Position numbers and translations under genes: made by a program. A stretch of 44,140 bases of DNA from an uncultured Methanobrevibacter sp. (GTDB lineage: Archaea; Methanobacteriota; Methanobacteria; Methanobacteriales; Methanobacteriaceae): assembly GCF_946404245.1 (NCBI RefSeq), contig NZ_CAMJCX010000011.1, positions 1 to 44,140 of the forward strand. Direction: 5' to 3'. A model generated the notes under the pieces. The model was not told where the DNA came from, made no database searches, and worked only from the letters and a program-made list of their open reading frames with translations. Of the stretch, positions 23,039 to 32,232 are shown one piece after another; positions within the stretch are counted from its first letter, which is position 1; every line of letters starts with the position of its first letter.

Positions 23039-23377
23039 TCATAAAAGTTTCAAATCCCCAGTCACTTCGTCAATTATTTCATCCTCATCAGGCCCAAGTG
23101 CCAAAACTGTGACGCTTGATGTAGGTATCTGAGTACGTCCAGCATCAACTACCAAATAATTGGCAATTCCCTTCTCATCAGCTATCTTTTTAAGCTGGGT
23201 TAATTCCTCCAAAGTCTGAACTTTCAAAACAACCTTTGCATAAGCCTCATTTTCCCACTTTCTGATTTTATCTGCAGGAGATTTTTTATATGCTCCAATT
23301 GACCCGTGACAACATTGGGCTGCAATTTTGCCTTTGCGCATTTTTAAGTCAGTTCTTACAATCATAACCTGTTTCAT
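23039..23377 (-). CDS. pth2: Peptidyl-tRNA hydrolase 2
   Basis: 112 residues from ATG 23377, with AGTGATAATATG context; the frame is open for ten further codons that do not match the family. Pth2 features: MKQVMIVRTDLKMRKGKIAA, then QCCHGSIGAYKK, and the C-terminal DAGRTQIPTSSVTVLALGPD. It releases tRNA from stalled peptidyl-tRNA. It heads the run that includes mfnE and ef1b and is divergent from RLI, placing two translation-recycling functions back to back. Confidence 0.94.
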   Translation of the reverse strand: MKQVMIVRTDLKMRKGKIAAQCCHGSIGAYKKSPADKIRKWENEAYAKVVLKVQTLEELTQLKKIADEKGIANYLVVDAGRTQIPTSSVTVLALGPDEDEIIDEVTGDLKLL

Positions 23378-23486
23378 ATTATCACTATTAAATATAAAAT
23401 TATCCATTTAAAAGTTTTTTGAAAACATAATTTAATTAAATAGTAACAACAGAATTATATATGATTATATTTTTAAGGAGATTATA

Positions 23487-25265
23487 ATGACTCGTATTTC
23501 AATTTTAGACAGAGACAGATGTCAACCTAAAAAATGCGATTACGTCTGTATCCATTACTGCCCAGGCGTTAGAATGGATGAAGACACAATAGTAATCGAT
23601 GAAGATACAAAAAAGCCGTTGATATCTGAAGAATTATGTGAAGGGTGCGGTATTTGTACAAATCGTTGCCCATTTGATGCTATTACAATTATTAACTTGC
23701 CTGAAGCAGCAGGCGAACCTATTCATAGGTTTGGACAGAACCAATTTGAACTGTTTGGACTTCCAAGCCTTGAAGAGGGAACTGTTTTAGGGCTTTTAGG
23801 ACAGAACGGTATCGGAAAATCCACCATCATGAATATTTTATCAGGAAATCTGATACCTAACTTTGGAGACTTTGAAAATCCTCCTGAAAACTGGGAAGGA
23901 GTAATTGAATATTACAAGGGTTCTGCACTTCAGAAATACTTCCAGGACCTATCCGAAGGAAACATCAAAACCATATTGAAACCGCAGATGGTAGACAAGC
24001 TTCCAAAAGTAATTAAGGGAAAAGTCAGAGACCTGCTCAGCAACGTTAATGAAAGGGACAAGCTCGAATATGTAACAAAAGAGCTGCAGCTTGAAAACGT
24101 TTTGGACAGGAAAATGGAAAACCTGAGTGGTGGAGAACTTCAAAGGGTTGCGATAGCTGCAACAGTGCTTAGGGAAGGAGACTTCTACTACTTCGACGAA
24201 CCGACATCCTGGCTTGACGTATCCCAGAGACTGAATGCAGTTCGTGTCATAAGGTCCCTTGCAGAAGAAGGCAAAAGCGTGCTTGTTATTGAACACGACC
24301 TTGCAACTTTGGATGCATTATCCGACAACATCCACATTTTATATGGTCAGCCTGGAGGATACGGTGTAGTGTCCGGCAGAAAAGGGGTTCGTTTAGGAAT
24401 TAATGCATACATCAAAGGATTTTTAGCTGAAGAGAACGTAAGAATCAGAAGGAACCCTATTGAATTTACAATAAGACCTCCAACACCTGAAGATGAAGGG
24501 GATGCGCTTGCAAGCTACAGTGACCTGAGCAAGGACTATGACGGATTCAAGCTGACTGCCGATGAAGGTGAAATATTCTACGATGAAATCGTGACCGCAT
24601 TCGGATCAAACGGTATCGGTAAAACCACTTTTGCAAAAATGCTTGCAGGAGTTGAGGAACCTACATCCGGAGAAGTTGACGAAGAAGTTACAATAGCCTA
24701 CAAACCTCAATACATTGTTTCAAACTTTGAAGGAAGCGTAAGTGACTTTTTATACATGAACACCCCTAGTTTCGGAAGCAAAATCTTTGAAAGCGAAATC
24801 ATGATTCCACTAGGCTTAAACGACATGCTCGATAAACCGGTTAAAGGATTGAGTGGAGGGGAACTTCAAAGACTGGCAATAGCTGCAACACTTTCAAAAG
24901 ATGCTGAAATATATCTTTTCGACGAACCTACAGCATTCTTGGATGTTGAACAAAGGCTTATTGCGGCAAGAGTAATAAGAAAGATGGTTGAAAGCAGAAA
25001 CGCCGCATCATTGATTGTAGACCACGATATCGTATTTATCGACTACATTTCAGACAGGGCGATGGTATTCAACGGAACTCCTGGTTTGAACGGACATGCA
25101 TCAAAACCTACTGATCTTAGAAATGCAATGAACGAGTTTTTAGGAAACTTGAACATTACATTCAGAAGAGACAAGGAAACAAAAAGACCAAGAGTAAATA
25201 AACTCGACAGTTACAAAGACCGTGAACAAAAAGAAAAAGGAGAATATTATTACTTGTCCGATTAA
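23487..25265 (+). CDS. RLI/ABCE1, ribosome-recycling ATPase
   Basis: 592 residues. The N-terminal Fe-S domain has two [4Fe-4S] motifs: [18 protein letters not shown] and [16 protein letters not shown]. Two ABC domains follow: Walker [10 protein letters not shown] and GSNGIGKTT, signatures [13 protein letters not shown] and [13 protein letters not shown], Walker [12 protein letters not shown] and [11 protein letters not shown]. It splits the ribosome after termination together with aPelota/aRF1. The start follows AAGGAGATTATA. The Fe-S domain makes its activity depend on iron supply, of interest given the iron-box elements nearby. Confidence 0.97.
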   Translation: MTRISILDRDRCQPKKCDYVCIHYCPGVRMDEDTIVIDEDTKKPLISEELCEGCGICTNRCPFDAITIINLPEAAGEPIHRFGQNQFELFGLPSLEEGTVLGLLGQNGIGKSTIMNILSGNLIPNFGDFENPPENWEGVIEYYKGSALQKYFQDLSEGNIKTILKPQMVDKLPKVIKGKVRDLLSNVNERDKLEYVTKELQLENVLDRKMENLSGGELQRVAIAATVLREGDFYYFDEPTSWLDVSQRLNAVRVIRSLAEEGKSVLVIEHDLATLDALSDNIHILYGQPGGYGVVSGRKGVRLGINAYIKGFLAEENVRIRRNPIEFTIRPPTPEDEGDALASYSDLSKDYDGFKLTADEGEIFYDEIVTAFGSNGIGKTTFAKMLAGVEEPTSGEVDEEVTIAYKPQYIVSNFEGSVSDFLYMNTPSFGSKIFESEIMIPLGLNDMLDKPVKGLSGGELQRLAIAATLSKDAEIYLFDEPTAFLDVEQRLIAARVIRKMVESRNAASLIVDHDIVFIDYISDRAMVFNGTPGLNGHASKPTDLRNAMNEFLGNLNITFRRDKETKRPRVNKLDSYKDREQKEKGEYYYLSD

Positions 25266-25279
25266 GAAGATGGTAATTT

Positions 25280-25603
25280 ATGTTCGAAAATAGAATTAGA
25301 GGTGCACAACTAGCAAAAAGAGTATCTTATGTATACTTGATATTTGCAATAATATTATTAGTGGCAGGTTTTGCCCTAAACGGATACAGCGACAGATTCA
25401 TCATATCAGGAATATTTTATATTATAATGTTTATTGTAGTATATTTCCTTTCAACAAAATACGGTGAAAACAAAAACACCTGGATTTTGCTGATAATCTG
25501 TGCAATAATCACAATAATAGCAACTCATGGAATGCTTGCAATAGCATTTGCAATATTACTGCTCGTATCCGCAAATGACATGAGAAAAGAATTAGACAAT
25601 TAG
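25280..25603 (+). CDS. Small membrane protein, unknown
   Basis: 107 residues starting 14 nt after RLI. Four hydrophobic segments follow one another (VYLIFAIILLVAGFAL, FIISGIFYIIMFIVVYFL, WILLIICAIITIIATH, MLAIAFAILLLVSA), with short polar links and a charged C-terminus (NDMRKELDN). No motif of a known transporter or enzyme is seen. The closeness to RLI suggests co-transcription. It ends with a 4-bp tail-to-tail overlap with the DGC-domain gene. I do not recognise a family. Confidence 0.65.
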   Translation: MFENRIRGAQLAKRVSYVYLIFAIILLVAGFALNGYSDRFIISGIFYIIMFIVVYFLSTKYGENKNTWILLIICAIITIIATHGMLAIAFAILLLVSANDMRKELDN

Positions 25604-25977
25604 ATATTTTCTAATTCTTTTAAAATATATTTTTTTAACACATCAACCGCTTTTTCACCATCGTCGTCCAAACGAACCGCATCCAACGGATTCAAGTCAT
25701 AAGCTTTGACAACAGCATCTGCAGAGATGTTTTTTATTGAATCAATATCTTTATCATTTAAAATTACTGACGCACAGTCATCGCTGCAACCGGTTATTGT
25801 AACTATTTTTGCATCGTCCAAAATAGGTGAGCAGTTATTAGGCTGAGCGGAGTATTCAGTTATACATGCCGCAACGATGTTTTCATTTTCCAAAGCCAGT
25901 TCAACAGTGGCTGCACGAACCACCAAACCCAATGGGCTTAATCCGCTGCAAGACACAAGAGCTATTTTTTCGTTCAT
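25600..25977 (-). CDS. DGC-domain putative zinc-binding protein
   Basis: 125 residues. The N-terminus IALVSCSGLSPLGLVVRAAT and the second Cys cluster ITGCSDDCASVIL are the marks of the DGC family, thought to bind zinc through conserved Cys. Members often accompany redox or Fe-S proteins. Here it overlaps by 4 nt with the ferredoxin-like gene upstream and ends an operon that begins with an aminotransferase. No precise function is known. Confidence 0.75.
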   Translation of the reverse strand: MNEKIALVSCSGLSPLGLVVRAATVELALENENIVAACITEYSAQPNNCSPILDDAKIVTITGCSDDCASVILNDKDIDSIKNISADAVVKAYDLNPLDAVRLDDDGEKAVDVLKKYILKELENI

Positions 25978-26690
25978 TTTTTCATCCTCGAATATCGTTT
26001 TTTAACTTTTTCATAACCTCTTTTATAAAAAGGACATAAATCAATGCACCTGCTGCAGCCTTCACGGTGCGCTGTGCATAATTTTCTTAAAAATTTCCCA
26101 TCCTCATCAAATGCACTTTCAGGGCATCTGTCAATGCAGACCCCACATGTTGAGCAGTAATCCTCAACCCACAGCATGTCATTTTCACTTTTGAACGGCA
26201 AATTTTCAATTGATGTGTGAATCATGAAAAATCCCAAGTTCAATCCTTCCTTAAACATGCACATGTTGCTTCTTGTTATAACTGCATCATTTGACTGAAG
26301 AGCAATCGCCCTTAAGCTTACACGATCATCCAATGGATTAATCAAATCTGCCCTGAAACCGTTTTCTCTTAAAATGTCTGCAAGCTCGAATGTTTTTACA
26401 CCGACTTCCTGAAATTCCTCATCCATCATTTTGCATTTTTCTTTGGAAGGTTCCATTTTCAGGATTTCATCAGACATTTTGTATTTTAAAATGATTATAT
26501 TGTCCCAGTCAATATCCCATTCCTTTTTAAACTCGTCAGTTAATTTTGAATAGCTTAAACCTTCAAATTGGTACTCAATGGCCAATTCATTGAATTCATT
26601 TAAAAAATCAGCAGATATTGTGGTTTTTGGATGGTGAGGGTTTTCAGTTTTATAAAAATTAGGAATAGGTTGATGATATCTAAATCTCAT
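25974..26690 (-). CDS. 4Fe-4S double-cluster protein, QueG-like
   Basis: 238 residues. The C-terminal part carries two cluster motifs: CSTCGVCIDRCPESAF and, about 20 residues later, CTAHREGCSRCIDLCPF. The N-terminal 170 residues include RSNMCMFKEGLNLGFFMIHT and LPFKSENDMLWVEDYC, a layout similar to the epoxyqueuosine-reductase-like family of double-cluster ferredoxins, but no cobalamin-binding motif was identified. It is probably a cytoplasmic redox enzyme or electron carrier. It starts 10 nt after the aminotransferase and overlaps the DGC gene by 4 nt. Confidence 0.75.
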   Translation of the reverse strand: MRFRYHQPIPNFYKTENPHHPKTTISADFLNEFNELAIEYQFEGLSYSKLTDEFKKEWDIDWDNIIILKYKMSDEILKMEPSKEKCKMMDEEFQEVGVKTFELADILRENGFRADLINPLDDRVSLRAIALQSNDAVITRSNMCMFKEGLNLGFFMIHTSIENLPFKSENDMLWVEDYCSTCGVCIDRCPESAFDEDGKFLRKLCTAHREGCSRCIDLCPFYKRGYEKVKKRYSRMKK

Positions 26691-26700
26691 ACCATTAACC

Positions 26701-27876
26701 TTATTTTTTTCTTAAAGCCTCAACAGCTTTTGGGAATTCTTCACAGAATACTTTAATTTCCTCAGTTGGTATTGAAAAACTTATACGCAAGTACCTGTCA
26801 CCAAACTCTTCAGAAGTGTATTCCCCTTCCCTTGTGAATAATTTTTTATCAATCAAGTAGTTTGACATCACTTTCGGATCAATTCCCGCACCGGATAAAT
26901 CGATTACCATCATGTTTGCATCAGACGGATAAACCGGCAGGAAGACCCCTTCAATCGGTTCAATCATATCATGGATTAACCTTTGATTTTCGAAACAGGT
27001 TTCTCTCATTTTGTCAAACCATTGAGGTTTTGACTTAAGACCTGCAATTGCACCGTATTGTGAAATGATATTAACTCCCAAATCATTAACTACAGCATTT
27101 TTGATAGCGTCGATTATTGGTTTTGAGGAGATTACTCCACCGACCCTTAAACCTGCCATTCCAAATATTTTTGAAAAGCTGTAGATTGTTAATGTCTGGC
27201 CAGGAGCATAGTTTTCCACTAAAAAGTGTTCTCTTGCAAAGTCCTTGTAGGTTATGTCATGTAATAAGTATAAATCGTTTTCTTTTGCAATTTCTGCAAA
27301 TTCCTTAAGTTCATCTTCATTATATGATGAACCTAATGGGTTTAACGGATCAATTAGGATTACCATACGAGTATTTTCATCCATGTTTTCCCTTAAAAGG
27401 TCAGGAGTCAATTTATAGCCATACTTTTCATCATAGATTGGAACATACCTTGCTTCATTTGCAAACCTGCTTGCAAAGTCACCGATGATGAAATAACCTG
27501 GATCTGATAAGATTACATTGTCTTCAGGTTCCAAAAGAGCTTGCATGACCAGATATAGGGATTCTGTTGCACCGGATGTTAACAGCACTTCCAAATCTTT
27601 TAATCCTAAATCGTCTAAAATTAATTGTTTAAGTTCTGTGAAACCTTCAGGGGCAGGATATCTACAAAAAGTCTTTTGACGAACAGCATCAATCATAGCA
27701 TCTGCTATTGTATCATCATGTAAATGGTTGGTGTTTTGACCCATCCAAATCATGTCATTGTCCATATACATATCTTCAAAAAAGTCGTTAGCAGAGTCAT
27801 AGCCTTCAGGCGGAACTCTTTCTGTTTTCTGAAATTTCTTTTTTGGTTTTTTAATATCGAAATCCTTATCCCTCAT
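26701..27876 (-). CDS. PLP-dependent aminotransferase, class I/II
   Basis: 391 residues from ATG 27876 with AGTGATATT upstream; TTG 27888 inside that site is rejected. Fold-type I features: TSGATESLYLVMQALLEP (cofactor phosphate site), DPLNPLGSSYNEDEL (Asn and Pro contacting the ring), LLHDITYKDF, and the Schiff-base Lys in IYSFSKIFGMAGLRVGG. The C-terminal RYLRISFSIP holds the Arg for the substrate carboxylate. The amino donor is not evident: histidinol-phosphate- and aspartate/aromatic-type enzymes look alike. It heads the operon with the Fe-S and DGC proteins. Confidence 0.85.
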   Translation of the reverse strand: MRDKDFDIKKPKKKFQKTERVPPEGYDSANDFFEDMYMDNDMIWMGQNTNHLHDDTIADAMIDAVRQKTFCRYPAPEGFTELKQLILDDLGLKDLEVLLTSGATESLYLVMQALLEPEDNVILSDPGYFIIGDFASRFANEARYVPIYDEKYGYKLTPDLLRENMDENTRMVILIDPLNPLGSSYNEDELKEFAEIAKENDLYLLHDITYKDFAREHFLVENYAPGQTLTIYSFSKIFGMAGLRVGGVISSKPIIDAIKNAVVNDLGVNIISQYGAIAGLKSKPQWFDKMRETCFENQRLIHDMIEPIEGVFLPVYPSDANMMVIDLSGAGIDPKVMSNYLIDKKLFTREGEYTSEEFGDRYLRISFSIPTEEIKVFCEEFPKAVEALRKK

Positions 27877-27934
27877 AATATCACTCAAACAATTCCAAAA
27901 TAAATATTTATTTTTAATTATTAATATAATTAAC

Positions 27935-28639
27935 TTAAATTATTCCACTAGAAGTAATGGCAAAAATCGCCTGTTTACCTTCAGGAATGCTTCTGTGACG
28001 TCTCAATGTGGCTACACGCTTATTTAATTCATCGCCACGTTCAAGTTGAAGTATGACCTTACTCCAGTATTGTAAGATGGTTCCCCCAACTGCGCGAATA
28101 TCATTATTGCCCTCATCATCAAAGGCATTGTAAATCTGATTTGTCAGCACAACAGCAACATCATACTTACGGGCTATTTTAGATAAGATTCCCATCTGCT
28201 TACCCAATTCCTTATTCAGTTTTGATGATTTCATGTCATCCACCCTGTACAATGCAACTGCAGAATCCAGAACAATCAAATCAACATCATTATGATTTTT
28301 TCTAAGCCACACTTCGATAGCCTTTAAATTATCGTTTTGTTCTAAAAAATTAGTTGGTTCAAAAACAATGATATTATTAGCTGTATTTGCAAAATCAGGA
28401 CCTGAAATTTGCTTGATCCTGTCAATTGAAATTCCGCCTTCAGTGTCTATGTAAATTACTTTCTTACCGTTTTTAGCCACATTGACAGCCAAGGTTAATG
28501 TAATGTTACTTTTACCGGAACTGGGCGGTCCAAAAATTTGAGTTATAACCCCTTTTTCAAAACCTCCTCCAAGAAGCGCATCCAATGATGAATTTGAAGG
28601 GATTTTCTGATTATCCTCAAAATTAGCTAATACTCTCAT
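27935..28639 (-). CDS. radB: RadB, recombinase paralogue
   Basis: 234 residues, RecA-fold without the N-terminal helix-hairpin-helix domain of RadA, which identifies RadB. Walker A is FGPPSSGKSN, Walker B LIVLDSAVALYR, and VVLTNQIYNAF corresponds to the L1-proximal strand. The end TLRRHRSIPEGKQAIFAITS is typical. RadB is a euryarchaeal mediator that helps RadA in homologous repair. It stands alone, 58 nt after the aminotransferase in the opposite sense of map order, and is divergent from the surface protein at 28732. Confidence 0.93.
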   Translation of the reverse strand: MRVLANFEDNQKIPSNSSLDALLGGGFEKGVITQIFGPPSSGKSNITLTLAVNVAKNGKKVIYIDTEGGISIDRIKQISGPDFANTANNIIVFEPTNFLEQNDNLKAIEVWLRKNHNDVDLIVLDSAVALYRVDDMKSSKLNKELGKQMGILSKIARKYDVAVVLTNQIYNAFDDEGNNDIRAVGGTILQYWSKVILQLERGDELNKRVATLRRHRSIPEGKQAIFAITSSGII

Positions 28640-28731
28640 GAACTAATATTTAATTTCATATCATATATAATTTAACAAACTTTTATTAATAATAATGCCA
28701 TATTATCAACTAACTAAAAGGAGTTTTTAAT

Positions 28732-29658
28732 ATGAACAAAAGGATAATCACATTATTGCTTGTTGTGATTTTTACAATCAGCTGTCTGAGCGTGGTTTCA
28801 GCAGACAACAGCACAACAAATACAACAGAGACTTCAGAAATTGAAGATACAGGAAATTACATCCTGCCAATTTCCATTACCAGCAACGGAATCAAATTCA
28901 ATGACGGATTTACAGGATTTTGCATTGACCTTGCAAAAAGCAGCATAACAACAGAAGACAAATTTACATCACAGCCAACAACAGACAGTGAAAATGCCAT
29001 AAAATTAGCAATTATTGAATGTTACAAGGCAAATAAGGAAAATGAGATAGAAAACGTAATTTCAAAGGTCATCAATAAAGACACAAGCAATGAAATTGCG
29101 CAAAAGGCTTTAAGTTCCTCAGAAAAAATTGGTGACAGTGCAGTTGTGGAAATCAACAATGACACTGAAGCTACATTCAACTTTGAGCTTTTAAAATCAG
29201 CAAATGGGGAAAAGTCAGACTGTCTAGCTTATGCGGTTTCACTGAAGACTATCCCTCATGAAGATAAATTGTCTGCAGTCGATGATGAAAATTCAACAGC
29301 CGACGACACTGACAACAATACCGAAACAACAAATGACACCACCCCAACTGATGAAAGCACAAATGACACCCAAGAACAGACCGATGATAACAAAACAGAC
29401 GATGGCCAGAACACTAAAACAGTTACCGAAACAAACAAAACCATCGAAAACAAAACAAACACAGTCATCATTAATGAAAACAACACAACCATAATAAATA
29501 AGGAAAATACAAAAATCATTAACAAGACAAAAGAAAAACCCCAAAATGCAACCGTCCAAGATACAATCATGAAAGCTGCTGGAAATCCAATATTCATCCT
29601 TGTGATTGTTATAATAGTTATTGCCATCGCAGCAGTGGTAATGCGTAGAAAAGATTAA
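28732..29658 (+). CDS. Surface protein, thioester-domain-like but lacking the Gln
   Basis: 308 residues. Signal peptide to about residue 24 (SVVSADNS), a globular domain to about 190, a Thr/Asn-rich stalk with many N-x-T/S sequons, then one C-terminal helix ending MRRKD. The domain begins with FNDGFTGFCIDL (Cys64), which corresponds to the YCV/FCI motif of Cys-Gln thioester domains, and later ATFNFELL is shared with the paralogue at 29761. The SQIIW partner motif is absent: the aligned stretch reads AIKLAIIECY. If the relation holds, no internal thioester could form here. Probable glycosylated surface protein. Confidence 0.65.
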   Translation: MNKRIITLLLVVIFTISCLSVVSADNSTTNTTETSEIEDTGNYILPISITSNGIKFNDGFTGFCIDLAKSSITTEDKFTSQPTTDSENAIKLAIIECYKANKENEIENVISKVINKDTSNEIAQKALSSSEKIGDSAVVEINNDTEATFNFELLKSANGEKSDCLAYAVSLKTIPHEDKLSAVDDENSTADDTDNNTETTNDTTPTDESTNDTQEQTDDNKTDDGQNTKTVTETNKTIENKTNTVIINENNTTIINKENTKIINKTKEKPQNATVQDTIMKAAGNPIFILVIVIIVIAIAAVVMRRKD

Positions 29659-29683
29659 ATCTAATCTTTTCTTTTCTTTTTTT
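29649..29683 (+). terminator. Terminator between the two surface protein genes
   Basis: AAAAGATTA (29649-29657), loop AATC, TAATCTTTT (29662-29670), then CTTTTCTTTTTTT. The stem overlaps the stop codon of the first gene. Confidence 0.65.
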
Positions 29684-29760
29684 AGTGAGTATTTGGTTAC
29701 TTTATCTTTATATATCACCTCCAACAATGCAAATTATACAAAATATTTAGAGGTGAAAAT

Positions 29761-30789
29761 TTGAAGAAGAAAATACTCACAATATTACTTACACTCCTAA
29801 TTTCAACATCAGGTTTGAATTTTGTTTCAGCGCAAAATGAAACTGATGACATTTTAATTAGTGAAAATGAATATGAAACTAATGAAATCAGATCACTTAG
29901 AAGCCAAGAGACATCTGAAGACCAGCTAAACTTACATGAACAAAGAAATAGAAATGAAGGACACACAATAACCAATTCAAGTGAGAACAGACTTGGCGAA
30001 GAGGTGAAATCACTTGAAAGCGGATACAGAAACGTATCTTTTGATGACGGATACCACGGTTACTGCGTCAACCATAACTTACATTCCACTGGCAGAGGAG
30101 AAACCTTCATTGTGGAAGATACCTCCAATATTACCAGCTTAAAATATGGAGAATCAGTTGGAAATTACTTGAAGATATTATTCGTGGACCATTACAATTA
30201 CACAATGAATCCCTCTACAACTGACCTTTCACAGATTATTTGGACTTTTACCAATTACGATTACAAAAATAGCGATAATGAAATAATCAAATCAATATTG
30301 GAAAGCGCATCAAATGGGAGAGTTATCCCAGACCATGGTGCAGTGGCAAAAATAAGTGATAACCAGGAAGCAATATTTGATTTTGAATTATTGAATTCCA
30401 AAAAGGACAGTACTCAAAACTTTTTCGGATATAAAATTAATTACCGTACAATTGAAATTATTGAAGACGAAATATTAGGAGCTGCCCCTGAAAACAGCAC
30501 ACCTGAAAGCAACGAGACAATTCCTGTAAATAACACTACAATAAAAAACGAAACAATTCCCGAAAACAGCACAACTGCAAACAACAAAACAAATCCCAAA
30601 AATAATTCCACATCAGAAAACAGTACTGTCCCTTCAAAAACTAATGAGACAAAAACACTAACAACAGTTCAAAGCGAAATTAAAGAAAATAATCTGATAA
30701 AACATGCCACCGGGAATGAAATTAGCATTTTTGGAATTCTAATTGTGATTATAGGATTTATTTTATTAATTAAATATATGAGAGATTAA
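29761..30789 (+). CDS. Surface protein with Cys-Gln thioester-like domain, TTG start
   Basis: 342 residues from TTG 29761, with AGGTGA 4 nt upstream. Signal peptide to about 24 (FVSAQNE). The domain between about 90 and 235 has FDDGYHGYCVNH (Cys102) and TDLSQIIWTF (Gln158, Trp161), the two motifs whose side chains form an internal thioester in Gram-positive TED adhesins. A stalk of Asn/Thr/Pro repeats with dense N-x-T/S sequons leads to a C-terminal helix (FGILIVIIGFILLI) and KYMRD. It probably stands on the cell surface and could bind host or partner molecules covalently. The thioester call is by motif only. Confidence 0.65.
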   Translation: MKKKILTILLTLLISTSGLNFVSAQNETDDILISENEYETNEIRSLRSQETSEDQLNLHEQRNRNEGHTITNSSENRLGEEVKSLESGYRNVSFDDGYHGYCVNHNLHSTGRGETFIVEDTSNITSLKYGESVGNYLKILFVDHYNYTMNPSTTDLSQIIWTFTNYDYKNSDNEIIKSILESASNGRVIPDHGAVAKISDNQEAIFDFELLNSKKDSTQNFFGYKINYRTIEIIEDEILGAAPENSTPESNETIPVNNTTIKNETIPENSTTANNKTNPKNNSTSENSTVPSKTNETKTLTTVQSEIKENNLIKHATGNEISIFGILIVIIGFILLIKYMRD

Positions 30790-30800
30790 TTCTAATCTCT
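30781..30800. terminator. Bidirectional terminator
   Basis: AGAGATTA, loop ATTC, TAATCTCT. It overlaps the 3' ends of the plus-strand surface gene and the minus-strand Sua5 gene, which converge here; TATTTTCTTATTATTTTT follows on the plus strand. Confidence 0.5.
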
Positions 30801-31381
30801 TATTTTCTTATTATTTTTGGATTTCTGCCTGACAAATCCACTATTTTTGATGCATGATTTGAGTTGAGCCCACCAACATCGATTACCAAATCAACCTCAC
30901 ATCCCAGTTGGTCCAAGATTTCATCAGGACAGGATAAAACATCCTCATCCGAAAGATTTGCACTGGTAGTAGTTATCGGAAACAGCCTGGCCAATCTGCA
31001 GGCGATTTCATTATCAGGCACCCTAACGCCCACATAATTGGATCCGCTGGTAACTACCCTTGGAACAATTTTCCTTTTTTTTAAAATAAATGTGTAAGGA
31101 CCTGGAAGATGACTGTTAATAACCTTTTTTTGCTCGATTGAAACCTTTGCGACCAAATCAATTGCCTTAACATCTGAAACTAAAATAGACAATGGTTTCA
31201 ATAGGCTTCTCTGCTTAATATCAAAAACATTGCGAACAGCCCTTATGTCAAATATATTGGCGCCCAACCCATAAACAGTGTCAGTCGGATATAAAACTAC
31301 TCCTCCATTGGCCAATACTTCAATGGCTTCATCAATTATGTTTTCATCGATTTTATTAATGTTGGTTTTTAATATTTTCAT
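30800..31381 (-). CDS. Threonylcarbamoyl-AMP synthase (Sua5/YrdC)
   Basis: 193 residues, the short YrdC form without the extra Sua5 C-terminal domain. Family segments are VLANGGVVLYPTDTVYGLGA, RNVFDIKQRSLLKPLSILVS, the LPGPYTFILKKR strand, SNYVGVRVPDN and TTSANLSDED. It makes threonylcarbamoyl-AMP from Thr, bicarbonate and ATP for the universal t6A37 modification of tRNA. It is divergent from the phospholipid synthase gene with only 45 bp between them. Confidence 0.92.
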   Translation of the reverse strand: MKILKTNINKIDENIIDEAIEVLANGGVVLYPTDTVYGLGANIFDIRAVRNVFDIKQRSLLKPLSILVSDVKAIDLVAKVSIEQKKVINSHLPGPYTFILKKRKIVPRVVTSGSNYVGVRVPDNEIACRLARLFPITTTSANLSDEDVLSCPDEILDQLGCEVDLVIDVGGLNSNHASKIVDLSGRNPKIIRK

Positions 31382-31426
31382 TCTCCTTACCTAACAATTA
31401 TATTAGATAAAAATTTATATATAATT

Positions 31427-31993
31427 ATGCTTCAAAGTCTAAGACCATTATTAACAAAAATATTGAACCCAATTGCTCGAAATTTAAACATTAACCCTAA
31501 TATCGTAACGGTTATTTCGCCATTTATTGCGCTTCTTGCAGCGTATGGCTTTGCAAATCATGATTTGATTTTAGGTTGCATTGCCATATTAATGTCAGGA
31601 TTTTTAGATGTTATGGATGGTGCAATTGCAAGGTTTCACGGAAAAGCATCAAAATTTGGAGCATTTCTCGACTCAACAATGGACAGGTTCGCAGATGCAA
31701 TAATATACATTGGAATCATATTCGGAGGATACTGCGATTGGTTCGTTGGAGTATTGGCAATCCACTCAGCAATATGTGTCAGTTATGTCAGGTCAAGAGC
31801 TGAATCACAGGGCGTTGAATGCAACATTGGAATTGCTGAGAGGGCAGTTCGTATGATTATCCTGATGGTCGGAGCAATTATAGGATATTTCGCAGGAGAT
31901 ATCTACTTCACATACATAATTTACATTTTAGTGATTTTATCATACTTTACAGTTGGACAAAGAGTGGTACATGTTTGGAGGCAATTAAGATGA
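31427..31993 (+). CDS. CDP-alcohol phosphatidyltransferase, probable archaetidylinositol-phosphate synthase
   Basis: 188 residues with about six membrane helices. The signature of the family is present as DVMDGAIARFHGKASKFGAF followed by LDSTMDR, fitting D-x2-D-G-x2-A-R-x8-G-x3-D-x3-D. The enzyme condenses CDP-archaeol with a polar alcohol. The size and the N-terminal LNPIARNLNINPNIVT agree with archaetidylinositol-phosphate synthase, though archaetidyl-glycerol or -serine enzymes share the motif. The mRNA may be leaderless. DUF357 overlaps its end by 4 nt. Confidence 0.85.
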   Translation: MLQSLRPLLTKILNPIARNLNINPNIVTVISPFIALLAAYGFANHDLILGCIAILMSGFLDVMDGAIARFHGKASKFGAFLDSTMDRFADAIIYIGIIFGGYCDWFVGVLAIHSAICVSYVRSRAESQGVECNIGIAERAVRMIILMVGAIIGYFAGDIYFTYIIYILVILSYFTVGQRVVHVWRQLR

Positions 31994-32232
31994 GTGAATT
32001 GGAAAGTCCGGAAAAAATAGCTAAGGATATTGCAAAACTAGAAAGGAATTTAAATCAGGTTGCTGACATTACCTTTGAAGGAAAGGAAAAAGAGGTTTAT
32101 GACAGGGCAATCGATTATTGGAACGATTCAAAATATTATTTGGAAAAAGAGGATATGAGGACTGCATTCGGTTGCATTGAATACAGTCATGGTCTTTTGG
32201 ACGCATTAAGGATGATTCATGGAATCATCTAA
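31990..32232 (+). CDS. DUF357 protein
   Basis: 80 residues from ATG 31990, which overlaps the preceding stop (ATGA) and has TTTGGAGG 8 nt upstream; TTG 31975 is rejected. The protein is helical: KIAKDIAKLERNLNQVA, EVYDRAIDYWNDSKYYLEKE and AFGCIEYSHGLLDALRMI, the pattern of archaeal DUF357, a small conserved family of unknown function. Its ribosome site is complementary over 7 nt to the CTCCAAA element of the small RNAs, which may be chance. It ends with a 4-bp tail-to-tail overlap with rhuM. Confidence 0.8.
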   Translation: MSELESPEKIAKDIAKLERNLNQVADITFEGKEKEVYDRAIDYWNDSKYYLEKEDMRTAFGCIEYSHGLLDALRMIHGII

